From Chloroflexota bacterium (lineage in GTDB: Bacteria > Chloroflexota > Limnocylindria > Limnocylindrales > CSP1-4): a DNA stretch of 41,678 nucleotides. The notes under the pieces are model-generated. The model was given only the letters and a program-made list of their open reading frames with translations, was not told where the DNA came from and made no database searches. The stretch covers positions 1-41,678 of the forward strand of contig JAICUI010000026.1 in NCBI GenBank assembly GCA_025935925.1, given 5' to 3'. Shown in pieces: positions 1 through 8,024 of the stretch (positions within the stretch are counted from its first letter, which is position 1; every line of letters begins with the position of its first letter). Both the position numbers and the translations under genes were made by a program.

Positions 1-985
1 GAGCGCCGAGGCCACCGCCGCCGCATCGTCGAGCTCGGGCGCGTCGAACACGCCGGCCGTGTCGCCGAGCGCGGCGGGGTCGCCGGTCGCGCTGACGGTC
101 GGCCTCGGCTACATCCCGAACGTCCAGTTCGCGCAGTTCTATCTCGCGGACCAGTCGGGCGCGTACGCGACCGCCGGTCTCGACGTCACGCTCCAGAACA
201 AGATCGACCCCGATCTCGTCACGCTCCTCGGCCAGGGCGCGCTCGACATCGGCTCGTCGGACGGCACCTCGATCATCCCGGCGGTCAGCCAGGGCATCCC
301 GGTGGTCTACACGTCGACGATCTACGGCAAGTTCCCGTCGGTCGTCGTCGCGACGAAGGCGTCCGGGATCACGAAGGCCGCCGATCTCAAGGGCAAGCGG
401 ATCGGCATTCCGGGCCGCTACGGCTCCTCGTGGATCATGCTCCAGGCGCTCCTGCAGTCCGCGAACCTCACGCCGGATGACGTGACGATCGTCGAGTTCC
501 CGGACTTCAGCCAGGTCGCCGGGCTCCAGCAGGGCCGCGTCGACGCCGCCACCGGGTTCGCCAACAACGAGCCGATCCAGCTCGCGAACGCGGGCCTCGA
601 CCCGGTCGTCCTCACCGTCGACGACATCGTCCCGCTGCCGGGGCCCGGGCTCGTCACGGGCACGGCCACGCTCCAGGCGAAGCACGACGCGCTCGCCGCC
701 TTCACCGCCGCGACCCTCCAGGCGATGGCGGACATCACGGCGGATCCCCAGAAGGGCCTGGACGCGACCTTCAAGGCGGTCCCGGACCTCGCCGCGGACC
801 CGGCGCTCCAGCGCCAGATCCTCGACGCGACGATCGCCACGTGGACGAACGACCGGACGAACGCGCCGCTCGGTGCGATCGACCGCCAGGGCTGGCAGGA
901 CTCGCTCGAATTCATGACCTCGCTCGGGCTCGTGCCGAACAAGGTCACCGTCGACCAGCTGGTGGACGAGTCGCTCCTGCCCTAG
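1..985 (+). CDS. ABC transporter substrate-binding protein, NMT1/THI5-like (5' partial)
   Basis: The reading frame is already open at base 2, so the N-terminus lies upstream of the window. The first visible residues are a Ser/Ala/Pro-rich linker typical of the stretch after a lipoprotein signal, and the GTG at 59 falls inside this linker, so it is not the likely start. From about base 90 the sequence follows the NMT1/ThiY/SsuA fold: a first strand ending GLGYIPN, the FYLADQSGAYATAGLDV segment, GALDIGSSDGTSIIPA, then DLKGKRIGIPGRYGSSW. Family members deliver pyrimidine (thiamine precursor), sulfonate or nitrate-type ligands to an ABC permease. No permease or ATPase is in the window, so the ligand cannot be named. 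Family is secure; ligand unknown. Confidence 0.85.
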   Translation, partial: SAEATAAASSSSGASNTPAVSPSAAGSPVALTVGLGYIPNVQFAQFYLADQSGAYATAGLDVTLQNKIDPDLVTLLGQGALDIGSSDGTSIIPAVSQGIPVVYTSTIYGKFPSVVVATKASGITKAADLKGKRIGIPGRYGSSWIMLQALLQSANLTPDDVTIVEFPDFSQVAGLQQGRVDAATGFANNEPIQLANAGLDPVVLTVDDIVPLPGPGLVTGTATLQAKHDALAAFTAATLQAMADITADPQKGLDATFKAVPDLAADPALQRQILDATIATWTNDRTNAPLGAIDRQGWQDSLEFMTSLGLVPNKVTVDQLVDESLLP

Positions 986-987
986 CG

Positions 988-1025
988 TCGGCGGATCCCG
1001 CCGCCGGTCACGCCGCGGACGGCGT
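988..1025 (+). terminator. Two small tandem hairpins after the binding-protein gene
   Basis: CGGCGG/CCGCCG (989-994 and 998-1003) and ACGCCG/CGGCGT (1010-1015 and 1020-1025) form back-to-back 6-bp stems just after the stop codon. There is no T-tract, so this is only a possible terminator. Confidence 0.3.
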
Positions 1026-1133
1026 CCCGGATCGGAGACGTCGAGCGGCACCCGTCCCGAGCGCCGGGTTCTCCCCGGACGCGTATCCTCCGCACGCGCG
1101 AGCCTGCGCGTACGGCCGGGGTGGAGGGTCCGG

Positions 1134-2663
1134 ATGGGGGCGAACCTGGTGGTCGGGGTGGTCGGGTTCCTCGTCGTCGCCGGTTGGGCGGCGTTCGCCT
1201 GGCTGCGCAAGGGCCGCGATCCGCACTACGCCGACGACGCCTCCGTCCTGCTCCCGGCGCCGCCTCCGGCGATGACCGCCGCGACGGCGACCGTGATCGC
1301 GGGCGGCGACGAGCGGACGGCGGTCCTGACCGCGCTCCTGGACCTCGCGAGCCGCGACGAGATCGCGTTCGTCGCCGAGGGCCGCGACGGGCGCCGCGAC
1401 CGCGTCGGGATCCGGTTCACGGGCGGCGAGACGGACGATCCCCGCGTCCACCTCAACCGCCGCGACCCGATCGGCGAGGCGGAATCGTGGCTGCTCGGCG
1501 AGATGAAGGCGTTCCGCGCGTCGCGCAACCGGACGTCCGGCGGGCGCGAGGAGATGACGCCCGAGCTGATGGCGGCGGGAATGCAGATGTTCAACGCGAT
1601 GGTCGGCGGTGGCATGCACCACGCGGAGGACGACGACAGCTTCGCTGCCCGGGCAGCCCGCGAGCACGGCCTCGGCAGCGGGACGCCGCTCGACGTCGAC
1701 GCCATGGTCGCCGCGTACACCGCGAAGACCGGCAAGCCATTTCCCGAGGAGGCGCGGAAGCGATTCGAGCTGATGGCCGGGATGCAGCGCGCGATGACGG
1801 ACCCCGCCGCCGTCGCCGCGGATCCCGACAAGTACGTCGCGATGCTCGAGATGAACGCCGGCCACCCGCTCAAGCCCGAGGAGCGCGAGGAGGCGCATCG
1901 CCAGGTCGCGGCGTGGGCCGCGGGAGCCTCGCAGCCCGATCCCGACGCGAGCTACCTTCCGGCCGCGGACGCGCGGCGTCTGCAGGCGACCTTCCTGTTC
2001 GGCGCGCTGCTCGGTCGCTACGCGCAGCGGCACGGCTGGGTGGCGGGAATGCCGCTGCTCGCGAACCTCAGGTGGGCGCTGCTCGGCGTGGCGGAAGTGG
2101 TCGCCGGCGTGGTGATCGCGGGGCTCGGCAACCAGGCCGCCGTCGAGCCCGTGCGGTGGCTCGGCCTCGGCGTCGTCGCCGGTGGGGTTGCCACGTTCCT
2201 CGTCGCCCGCGCGATGCCGGCCCTGTCGAAGGACGGGGCGGTCATGAAGGCGCAGCTCGCGGCGTACCGGCGGACCCTGCAGCAGACGTTCGCGCAGACG
2301 ACCTCCCTCGACCAGGCGGTGGGCGGGCGGCTGCCGTGGCTCGAGACGCCCGATCAGGCGCTCGTATGGGGCGTGGCGCTCGGGCTGCGGAAGGACGTCG
2401 AGGCGTTGCTCGCGCGATCGGCCGCCGGCGCGTCGACCGGCGCATTCCGGCCGTCGTGGTACGCGACGGCGTCAGCGGCGGCTCGGTCCGCGTTGACGGC
2501 GGCCGTCGCCCCTCGCGGCGGGATGGCCGTGTCCCCGTCAGGCGGGACAGCCATCGCCACGCCCGACGCCGCGGCGACGAGCGCGCCGCCCGATCCGGTG
2601 GCGATGTTCGCCGGGATCGAGGCCATCGGCAGCGAGCGGACGTCGAGCTCGTCGTCTGCGTGA
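1134..2663 (+). CDS. DUF2207-like membrane protein (C-terminal half only)
   Basis: A 509-residue predicted membrane protein. It opens with one membrane segment (about residues 3-22) followed at once by RKGRDPHY and a proline-rich PAPPPAM stretch. This resembles the GRDP plus Pro-rich turn after the transmembrane helix in DUF2207 proteins, followed by a domain with the pattern TALLDLASRDEIAF. Two more membrane helices lie near residues 306-350, and a YRRTLQQ...W.ETPDQALVWGVALGL segment matches the end of that family. The N-terminal extracellular beta domain usual in DUF2207 is absent. The C-terminus is Ala/Ser-rich. GGTGGAGGG precedes the ATG by a few bases. Function is unknown; family assignment is by motif memory. 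Confidence 0.7.
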   Translation: MGANLVVGVVGFLVVAGWAAFAWLRKGRDPHYADDASVLLPAPPPAMTAATATVIAGGDERTAVLTALLDLASRDEIAFVAEGRDGRRDRVGIRFTGGETDDPRVHLNRRDPIGEAESWLLGEMKAFRASRNRTSGGREEMTPELMAAGMQMFNAMVGGGMHHAEDDDSFAARAAREHGLGSGTPLDVDAMVAAYTAKTGKPFPEEARKRFELMAGMQRAMTDPAAVAADPDKYVAMLEMNAGHPLKPEEREEAHRQVAAWAAGASQPDPDASYLPAADARRLQATFLFGALLGRYAQRHGWVAGMPLLANLRWALLGVAEVVAGVVIAGLGNQAAVEPVRWLGLGVVAGGVATFLVARAMPALSKDGAVMKAQLAAYRRTLQQTFAQTTSLDQAVGGRLPWLETPDQALVWGVALGLRKDVEALLARSAAGASTGAFRPSWYATASAAARSALTAAVAPRGGMAVSPSGGTAIATPDAAATSAPPDPVAMFAGIEAIGSERTSSSSSA

Positions 2664-2690
2664 CCCGGACCGCGCGCCGCCCGGTAGAGT
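2660..2690 (+). promoter_or_regulatory. Possible promoter of tRNA-Lys
   Basis: TAGAGT (2685-2690) lies 6 bases before the mature 5' end of the tRNA and would be the -10 box. The only -35-like match, GTGACC at 2660-2665, has a long 19-base spacer. Weak except for the -10 position. Confidence 0.35.
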
Positions 2691-2696
2691 TCCGGC

Positions 2697-2768
2697 GAGC
2701 CCGTAGCTCAGCGGTAGAGCAGGGGACTTTTAATCCTCCGGTCCTGGGTTCGAATCCCAGCGGGCTCA
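2697..2768 (+). tRNA. tRNA-Lys (anticodon TTT)
   Basis: A full cloverleaf can be drawn. The acceptor stem GAGCCCG (2697-2703) pairs with CGGGCTC (2761-2767), with discriminator A at 2768. The D stem is GCTC/GAGC. The anticodon stem GGGGA/TCCTC holds the loop CTTTTAA with anticodon TTT at 2729-2731. The T arm is CTGGG-TTCGAAT-CCCAG. No CCA is encoded; the next bases are CGC, so CCA must be added enzymatically, unlike the initiator tRNA in this window. Confidence 0.96.
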
Positions 2769-2774
2769 CGCAGC

Positions 2775-2804
2775 GATGGGCCACCGATCGAACGGTGGCC
2801 CATC
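2775..2804 (+). terminator. Strong hairpin behind tRNA-Lys
   Basis: A perfect 12-bp stem (2775-2786 with 2793-2804, loop ATCGAA) starts 6 bases after the tRNA. It lacks a T-tract. Position and strength suggest a transcription terminator or a 3'-end processing signal. Confidence 0.6.
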
Positions 2805-2911
2805 CCGAACCCCTCGGCGCTCTGGGTCCACGGACGCCGGCATCGAGCGCGGCGCGATCCGTGCGCGTGGTCGCCGGTCGGCCGGCTGGCCGCCGCTCGG
2901 CGAACGGCGGC

Positions 2912-2917
2912 TACCCT
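2912..2917 (+). promoter_or_regulatory. TAnnnT box (TACCCT), leaderless -10 candidate
   Basis: TACCCT is separated by 6 bases from the ATG at 2924, and no ribosome-binding site lies between them. This is the geometry of a -10 box for a transcript starting at or beside the start codon. The same arrangement recurs at several other genes in the window. Confidence 0.55.
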
Positions 2918-2923
2918 CACCCG

Positions 2924-3775
2924 ATGACGTGGACTCCGTACGCGGACCTGGACGCGCTGCTCGAGGAGCTCGTCGTCACGTGGCGACGCATCCTTGGCGA
3001 GAACCTCGCGGGCGCCTACGTCCAGGGATCGTTCGCGCTCGGCGCCGGCGACCAGCACAGCGACTGCGACTGGATCGTCGCGGTCCACGATCGGCCGACC
3101 GCCTCGGAGGTGGGCGCGTTGCGTGCCCTGCACGAGGAGCTCCCGACGCGCGACGGCCACTGGCCGCACGACATCGAGGGTTCGTACGCGCCGCTCCGCG
3201 AGCTCGCGAGCGTCGACGCGCTGGGCCGCGAGTGGCTGTTCAACGACCACGGCCAACGCTCGCTCGTGTGGGACGACCACTGCAATCGGGCGTACACCCG
3301 GTGGATCCTTCGCGAGCACGGGATCGTGCTGGCCGGTCCCGAGCCGCGATCGTTCATGGCGCCCGTGCCGGAGATTGCGCTCCGCTCCGAAGCCGCGGCC
3401 GCGCTCCCGAGGGTGATCGACGACCTCGCGACATGGCTCGACATCGACGCGCTCGCGTGGGGGCAGCGATATGCCGTCACGACGACGTGCCGGACGCTGT
3501 TCACGCTCGAGACGGCGCGCATCGCGAGCAAGGGCGGTGCGCTGGAATGGGCACAGCGCACCCTCGACGCGAGGTGGCGACCGCTGCTGGGACAGGTCCG
3601 CGACGATCGCGAACGGGGCCTGGATCGCGCCGATCCGCCTCGACCCGGCAGCGCCGACGCGGCGCGGGCCTTCGCGGCCTACGCGGTCGACTGGGCCGCG
3701 ACGCGTGGCGCACTGGGCTCGTCCGTCGACGCACCGTTCGATCGCGTTCGGACGGCAGGGGAGCTCCCGAGTTGA
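2924..3775 (+). CDS. Nucleotidyltransferase, aminoglycoside adenylyltransferase-like
   Basis: A 283-residue soluble protein. The nucleotidyltransferase signature is visible near residues 35-50: GSFALGAGDQHSDCDW, i.e. GS followed by the paired aspartates of DxD that bind metal and NTP. The C-terminal half has the helical pattern of aminoglycoside adenylyltransferases (YAVTTTCRTLFTLETARIASKGGALEWA). Members AMP-modify aminoglycosides such as streptomycin or spectinomycin, but many chromosomal relatives act on unknown hydroxylated substrates. I start it at the ATG just behind the TACCCT box, because the open frame upstream runs through the tRNA. A resistance function is not shown by the sequence. 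Confidence 0.85.
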   Translation: MTWTPYADLDALLEELVVTWRRILGENLAGAYVQGSFALGAGDQHSDCDWIVAVHDRPTASEVGALRALHEELPTRDGHWPHDIEGSYAPLRELASVDALGREWLFNDHGQRSLVWDDHCNRAYTRWILREHGIVLAGPEPRSFMAPVPEIALRSEAAAALPRVIDDLATWLDIDALAWGQRYAVTTTCRTLFTLETARIASKGGALEWAQRTLDARWRPLLGQVRDDRERGLDRADPPRPGSADAARAFAAYAVDWAATRGALGSSVDAPFDRVRTAGELPS

Positions 3776-3848
3776 CTCGCGGCGTACAAGGGACGCCGAC
3801 CAGCCGCCCATCGACGCGGTCGATCGTCGGCCCCTGACGGAGGAAGGC

Positions 3849-4673
3849 CTACGTCGCCTCGAACGAGCGCTTGGACAGGCCGATGAAGAAGCCGTCGATG
3901 GCCGTCTTCGGCTTCTCGTCCGGCTGCGCCGCGGCGCCGAGCGTCACGAACAGCGGCGCGAAGTGCTCGACCGTCGGGTGGGCATAGGGCATCCCGGGCG
4001 CCTTCTCGCGGAACGCGAAGAGGGTGTCCAGGTCGCCGGCGTCGAGCGCCTCGGCCGCCCAGCGGTCGAAGTCGACGGACCAGGCCGGCGCTCCGGCCTT
4101 GCCGGCGAAGTACTCGCCGATGAACGGCAGGCCGTGGGTCATGAACCCCGAGCCGATGATGAGCGTGCCGTCGTCGCGCAGCGGCGCGAGCCGCTTGCCG
4201 ATCTCGAACAGGTGCTCCGGGTCGAGGTCCGGCATCGACACCTGCAGGACGGGGATGTCGGCGTCCGGGTACATCGCCATCAGCGGCACCCAGGCGCCGT
4301 GGTCGAGGCCGCGCGACTCGCGCTCGATGACCGGTTCGGACGGCGGCATGAGCGCCTTGACCGTCGCCGCCAGCTCGGGCGCTCCGGGTGCCGCGTACTG
4401 GAGGTCGTAGTAGCGCTGCGGGAAGCCGTAGAAGTCGTAGACCAGCGGGACCGGGCGCGTGGCGCTGAGCGCCATCGGCGCGGTCTGCCAGTGCGCGCTC
4501 ACGATCAGGATCTGCTTCGGCCGCGGCAGGTTTGCCGACCAGCCGGCGAGCTGCGCCATCCACAGCGGATCGTCGAGGAGCGGCGGCGCACCGTGGCCGA
4601 GGTACAGGGCAGGGAGCGAGCCCGCGTCGCGGGAGGCGGGCTCGGGGATGGGCGCGGCGATCGGGTCGGGCAT
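3849..4673 (-). CDS. DODA-type aromatic ring-opening dioxygenase (LigB/YgiD family)
   Basis: A 274-residue protein of the class III extradiol dioxygenase superfamily, DODA branch. Near the N-terminus LPALYLGHGAPPLL carries the metal-binding His, VSAHWQT a second, and the central DHGAWVPL and GSGFMTHGL blocks are typical of YgiD/4,5-DOPA dioxygenases. They cleave catechol-type rings with non-heme Fe(II) or Zn. The ATG at 4671-4673 overlaps the stop of the upstream reductase gene by one base (TGATG), so the two are translationally coupled. The pair is transcribed from the promoter at 5409-5437. Natural substrate unknown. Confidence 0.88.
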   Translation of the reverse strand: MPDPIAAPIPEPASRDAGSLPALYLGHGAPPLLDDPLWMAQLAGWSANLPRPKQILIVSAHWQTAPMALSATRPVPLVYDFYGFPQRYYDLQYAAPGAPELAATVKALMPPSEPVIERESRGLDHGAWVPLMAMYPDADIPVLQVSMPDLDPEHLFEIGKRLAPLRDDGTLIIGSGFMTHGLPFIGEYFAGKAGAPAWSVDFDRWAAEALDAGDLDTLFAFREKAPGMPYAHPTVEHFAPLFVTLGAAAQPDEKPKTAIDGFFIGLSKRSFEAT

Positions 4674-5323
4674 CACGCGGCCATTGTGGCCGCCTCGGGC
4701 GGGTTGAGCGCCACGAACGCGGTGGTCCACGAGCCGTTCGTGAGCATCTGGAGCCGGATGTTGAGCCACGCAAGGGCTTCGAGCTCGCGAGCGGCGGTCA
4801 GCGGACCGACGTAGATCGGGCGGAAGCCGACCGATTCCGCGATCGCGGTGACAGCCCGGCGGGCCTCGTCGTCGTCGGTGGCGTAGAGGGCGTCGACGGT
4901 CGTGCCGAGCGCGGACGGGTCGCCCTGGAGGCTCGAGAACAGCGTGTTGAAGGCCTTCACGACGTGGGCATCCGCGAGCGGCCCGGCGAGCCGCTCGGCC
5001 CCGGACGGGCCGCCCTCGGTCGCCAGCCCCGAGTAGTCCGACTTGAGCGGGTTCGTCGCGTCGATCACGATCTTGTCCTTGGCGACCGGTGCGAGCTCCG
5101 TCGCGACGCCGGGCAGGGCGCCGTACGGGACCGCGAGGACGATCACCTCGGCGTCGCGCGCGGCAGCCTGGGGCGTCGAAGCGGCAGAAGCGCCGAGCTC
5201 GGAGGCGACCTCGCGGGTCTTGTCCTCGTCGCGCGCCGCGAAGGTGACGTCGTGACCGGCGCGGGCGAGCGAACCCCCGAGCGCCTTGCCAACATTGCCG
5301 GTGCCGATGACGGCGATCTTCAT
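4673..5323 (-). CDS. NADPH-dependent F420 reductase-like oxidoreductase
   Basis: A 216-residue Rossmann protein starting MKIAVIGTGNVGKALGGSLARAGHDV, the NADP-binding loop of the F420-dependent NADP oxidoreductase (Fno/NPdx) family. It continues with the usual VIVLAVPYGA, KIVIDATNP and HVVKAFNT blocks. Members move hydride between NADP(H) and coenzyme F420, but bacterial relatives are often merely annotated NAD(P)-binding. The ATG at 5321-5323 is chosen because it begins the first beta strand; the upstream residues in frame belong to the leader. First gene of a two-gene operon with the dioxygenase. Confidence 0.85.
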   Translation of the reverse strand: MKIAVIGTGNVGKALGGSLARAGHDVTFAARDEDKTREVASELGASAASTPQAAARDAEVIVLAVPYGALPGVATELAPVAKDKIVIDATNPLKSDYSGLATEGGPSGAERLAGPLADAHVVKAFNTLFSSLQGDPSALGTTVDALYATDDDEARRAVTAIAESVGFRPIYVGPLTAARELEALAWLNIRLQMLTNGSWTTAFVALNPPEAATMAA

Positions 5324-5381
5324 GAGGTTCCGTGCCTTCCCGGGCGGCCGGCGCGCCGCCGGCCCCTTGACGTTTTGATAT

Positions 5382-5400
5382 CGGCAAATCAAGATTGCCG
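5382..5400. promoter_or_regulatory. Palindromic operator in the divergent promoter region
   Basis: CGGCAA (5382-5387) and TTGCCG (5395-5400) form a perfect inverted repeat with a 7-base AT-rich centre. On the minus strand it starts just after the predicted transcription start of the reductase/dioxygenase operon, a classic repressor site. The divergent XRE-cupin protein is the obvious candidate ligand, which is inference. Confidence 0.55.
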
Positions 5401-5408
5401 TTGGAAAC

Positions 5409-5437
5409 ACCATAGCGGTCCACGAGCCGGGAGTCAA
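5409..5437 (-). promoter_or_regulatory. Sigma70-like promoter of the reductase/dioxygenase operon
   Basis: On the minus strand TTGACT (complement of 5432-5437), 17 bases, then TATGGT (complement of 5409-5414). Transcription would begin near 5402, just before the palindrome at 5382-5400, leaving a leader of about 80 bases. Confidence 0.65.
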
Positions 5438-5443
5438 GACACT

Positions 5444-6046
5444 TTGCTACAGGAAAAGTCGAGCCAGGGAGGCGGCGTCGCGGCGAGCGTCGGGCGCGAG
5501 GCGCGGCGATGGCGGCAGTCGCGCGGCCTGACGCTGGCCCGGGTCGGCGAGCGGAGCCGGCTCAACGTCGGCTACCTGTCGCAGATCGAGAACGGCAAGG
5601 CGGTCCCGTCGCTGGAGGCGCTGGCCGCGATCGCGGCTGCCCTCGACGTGCCGCCGGCCTGGCTGCTGCTCGATTCGCACACGCCACCGCGCGTCGTGAC
5701 GCTCGCCGACCGGCCTCGGCGCGACGCGCCAGGGGGAGCCGCGGTCACCGAGGTCGACGCTGGGACCTCGCGCGACGTGTGCATCCTCGAGGTCGCCGTC
5801 CCGCCCGGTCAGTCGACCGGGGTGCACGCGCACCAGGGCGACGAGCACCACCTGATCCTGTCGGGCCGCTGGCGGATGACCCAGGGCGAGCACGAATACG
5901 AGCTGGAGCCGGGCGACTACATCGCCTGGGATCCCACCGTGCCCCACGACGTCGAGAACGTCGGCGACGAGGAGGGCCGGATCCTCGTCATCTACCCGCG
6001 CCACGCGCGGCGCACGCCGGACGGTGGCGAGCGGGGGCGGTCGTGA
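5444..6046 (+). CDS. XRE-family transcriptional regulator with C-terminal cupin
   Basis: A 200-residue regulator. Residues about 15-70 are a Cro/C1-type helix-turn-helix (RRWRQSRGLTLARVGERS, then YLSQIENGKAVPSLEALAAIA). Residues about 115-190 are a cupin barrel with the metal-binding pattern GVHAHQGDEHHLILSG and LEPGDYIAWDPTVPHDVEN. This architecture senses small molecules and represses nearby metabolic genes. No ATG or GTG exists before the HTH; the TTG at 5444 sits 10 bases behind GGGAG (5429-5433), so I chose it. The downstream SDR gene overlaps its stop by 4 bases (GTGA). It probably controls the divergent operon through the palindrome at 5382-5400. Confidence 0.85.
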   Translation: MLQEKSSQGGGVAASVGREARRWRQSRGLTLARVGERSRLNVGYLSQIENGKAVPSLEALAAIAAALDVPPAWLLLDSHTPPRVVTLADRPRRDAPGGAAVTEVDAGTSRDVCILEVAVPPGQSTGVHAHQGDEHHLILSGRWRMTQGEHEYELEPGDYIAWDPTVPHDVENVGDEEGRILVIYPRHARRTPDGGERGRS

Positions 6047-6762
6047 CGGAGATCGAGGGCGGCCGCGTCGTCCTGCTCACCGGCGCGACCGGCGTGCTCG
6101 GGACGGAGGTCGCGCGACGCTTCGGGCTCCAAGGTGCGCGGCTCGCGCTCGTCGGCACGGACGAGGGCCGGCTCGCCGACGCTGCGCGCGACGCCGCGCT
6201 CGATGGCGAGCGCTGGCGGCCTGTCGTGGCCGACCTGCGTGCGGCCGACGACGCCCGGCGCGCCGCGCGCGAAGCCGAGCAGGCGTTCGGGCGGGTGGAC
6301 GTCCTCGTGCACCTCGTCGGCGGCTGGAAGGGCGGGACGGCCGTGGCGGATCTCGATCCCGACGAGCTCCGCTGGATGCTCGACCAGCACCTGTGGACGA
6401 CGCTCAACGTCGTCCAGGCGGTGGTGCCGGGGATGGTCGAGCGGCGGTTCGGGCGGGTGGTCGCGCTGTCCGCGCCGTTCGCCGAGAAGCCCGCGGCGCG
6501 CGGCGCCAGCTACGCCGTCGCCAAGGCGGCCGAGGAGGTGCTCCTTCGGACGCTCGCGCGCGAGGTGGGTGCCGACGGCGTCACCGCGAACGTCCTCGTC
6601 GTCCGCAAGATCGACACCGAAGGCGAGCGCGACAAGAACCCCTCGCCGAAGAACGCCGGCTGGACGACGCCCTCGGAGATCGCGGAGGCGCTCGTGTTCC
6701 TCGCCTCGCCGGCCGCCGCGGCGATCAACGGCCAGCGGATCGCGCTCGACGGACGGGCCTGA
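6043..6762 (+). CDS. Short-chain dehydrogenase/reductase (SDR)
   Basis: A 239-residue classical-type SDR. The nucleotide-binding loop is TGATGVLG near residue 14; the usual NNAG is replaced by LVGG. The catalytic Ser sits in VVALSAPF, and Tyr and Lys in SYAVAKAAEEVLLR near residue 165, so Ser-Tyr-Lys are all present. The C-terminus ASPAAAAINGQRIALDGRA is typical of the family. Translation starts with a GTG that overlaps the regulator's TGA (GTGA), so it is coupled to the XRE-cupin gene. Substrate unknown; the link to the regulator suggests it belongs to the same inducible pathway as the divergent reductase and dioxygenase. Confidence 0.88.
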   Translation: MTEIEGGRVVLLTGATGVLGTEVARRFGLQGARLALVGTDEGRLADAARDAALDGERWRPVVADLRAADDARRAAREAEQAFGRVDVLVHLVGGWKGGTAVADLDPDELRWMLDQHLWTTLNVVQAVVPGMVERRFGRVVALSAPFAEKPAARGASYAVAKAAEEVLLRTLAREVGADGVTANVLVVRKIDTEGERDKNPSPKNAGWTTPSEIAEALVFLASPAAAAINGQRIALDGRA

Positions 6763-6768
6763 CGGTCG

Positions 6769-8019
6769 TCAGCCGCGGCGCAGCCGGCCGAGCAGCGACC
6801 GCGGCGAGCGCGCTGCCTTCACCCGCGCGCCGACGCGCTCCGCGAGCCGCGCGTACTCGTCGGGCCGGTTGTAGCGCTGGGCGCTGAGCCGCACGACGGC
6901 CTGGCTCGCCGTCGCGCCGTCGGCGAGCGCGGCCGGGACCGGGAAGGGCAGGACGGGGACCTCGATGCCGTCCTCGTCGAGCAGCGCGGCCTGCAGCTCC
7001 CGCGTCGCGGCGTCCGTCGCCGCGATCCCGGGCAGCGCGACGGACGCCATCGCGCCGAGCATCGCGTCGGGGGCCGGGGCCGGGATCCCGAGGGCGTTGC
7101 ACAGCCGGTCGCGGCCGTCGCGGGTGAGGGCCCGGTTCGTCGCCATCAGGCCGGGCCAGCCGTCGTCGTGCAACCCGCCGACGAACCGGATCGCCGCCGG
7201 CAGCGTGAGCCACGGCGTGGGATCGCCGGTCCCGGTCCAGTCGAACTCGAGCCGGAACCGCGGCCGGTCGTCGCGCCCCGCGTTGGCGCCGTGGGACACG
7301 ACGAGCGGGCGCACCTGGGCGCGAACGTCGGCGCGCACGTGGAGGATCCCCGAGCCCTTCGGCGCGCACAGCCACTTGTGCCCGTTGCCGGTCCAGTACG
7401 CCGCGTTGAGCGATCGCAGGTCGACGGGGACCATGCCGGGCGCGTGCGCGCCGTCGACGAGCGTGTCGATGCCGCGCCGCTCCAGCTCCCGGACGATCGC
7501 GGCGACCGGGAACACGAGCGCGGTCGGCGAGGTGACGTGGCTGACCAGCGCGAGCCGCGTCCGCGGGGTCACGGCATCCAGGTACGCCTGCACGACCTGC
7601 CCCGCGTCGGCGACCGGAAACGGCACGCGCGCGAGCGCCACCGTCGCGCCGTACCGTGCGGCGGTTGCCCGGAGCGCGTTGAGCGTCGCGTTGTACTCGT
7701 GGTCGCAGGCGAGGAGCTCGTCGCCGGGCTGGAATCGCAGCGACGCGAGCACCGTCGAGACGCCGGTCGTCGCGTTGGGCACGAACGCGATGCCGTCCGG
7801 ATCCGCGTTGAGGAAGATCGCGACGGCGCGCCGGGCGGTGTCGAGCTCGCCCTCCAGCTCGCGTGCGAGGAACCGGACGGGCTGCCGCTCCATGCGATCG
7901 CGCCACGCGCGCTGCGCCTCAAGGACGGGCTCCGGGCATGCGCCGAATCCACCGTGATTGAGGTACGACACGTCGCCCTCGAGGCGCCACGGCGAACGGT
8001 CGTAGAGGCGCGAGGCCAC
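6769..8019 (-). CDS. Class V aminotransferase, isopenicillin N epimerase-like
   Basis: A 416-residue PLP enzyme. YLNHGGFGACP near residue 20 is the substrate loop of the IPN-epimerase/cysteine desulfurase-like branch. HVTSPTALVFP and LVDGAHAPGMVPVDL precede the PLP lysine in TGNGHKWLCAPKGSG. The family includes epimerases, selenocysteine lyase-like and ergothioneine (EgtE) C-S lyases. The GTG at 8017-8019 is the only usable start that keeps the LNHGG loop; it lies 5 bases after the stop of the S51 peptidase gene. It ends 7 bases from the convergent SDR gene, with no room for a terminator. Confidence 0.85.
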   Translation of the reverse strand: MASRLYDRSPWRLEGDVSYLNHGGFGACPEPVLEAQRAWRDRMERQPVRFLARELEGELDTARRAVAIFLNADPDGIAFVPNATTGVSTVLASLRFQPGDELLACDHEYNATLNALRATAARYGATVALARVPFPVADAGQVVQAYLDAVTPRTRLALVSHVTSPTALVFPVAAIVRELERRGIDTLVDGAHAPGMVPVDLRSLNAAYWTGNGHKWLCAPKGSGILHVRADVRAQVRPLVVSHGANAGRDDRPRFRLEFDWTGTGDPTPWLTLPAAIRFVGGLHDDGWPGLMATNRALTRDGRDRLCNALGIPAPAPDAMLGAMASVALPGIAATDAATRELQAALLDEDGIEVPVLPFPVPAALADGATASQAVVRLSAQRYNRPDEYARLAERVGARVKAARSPRSLLGRLRRG

Positions 8020-8024
8020 CTCCG

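Noticed and set aside
1121-3775. Single 884-residue plus-strand reading frame across tRNA-Lys
   Set aside because: Most of it is the wrong frame of the DUF2207-like gene and runs through a tRNA; only the part from 2924 is coding.
4024-4410. Plus-strand frames opposite the dioxygenase gene as antisense genes
   Set aside because: Ser/Arg/Pro-rich translations without start signals or family motifs; expected from GC-rich codon bias on the opposite strand.
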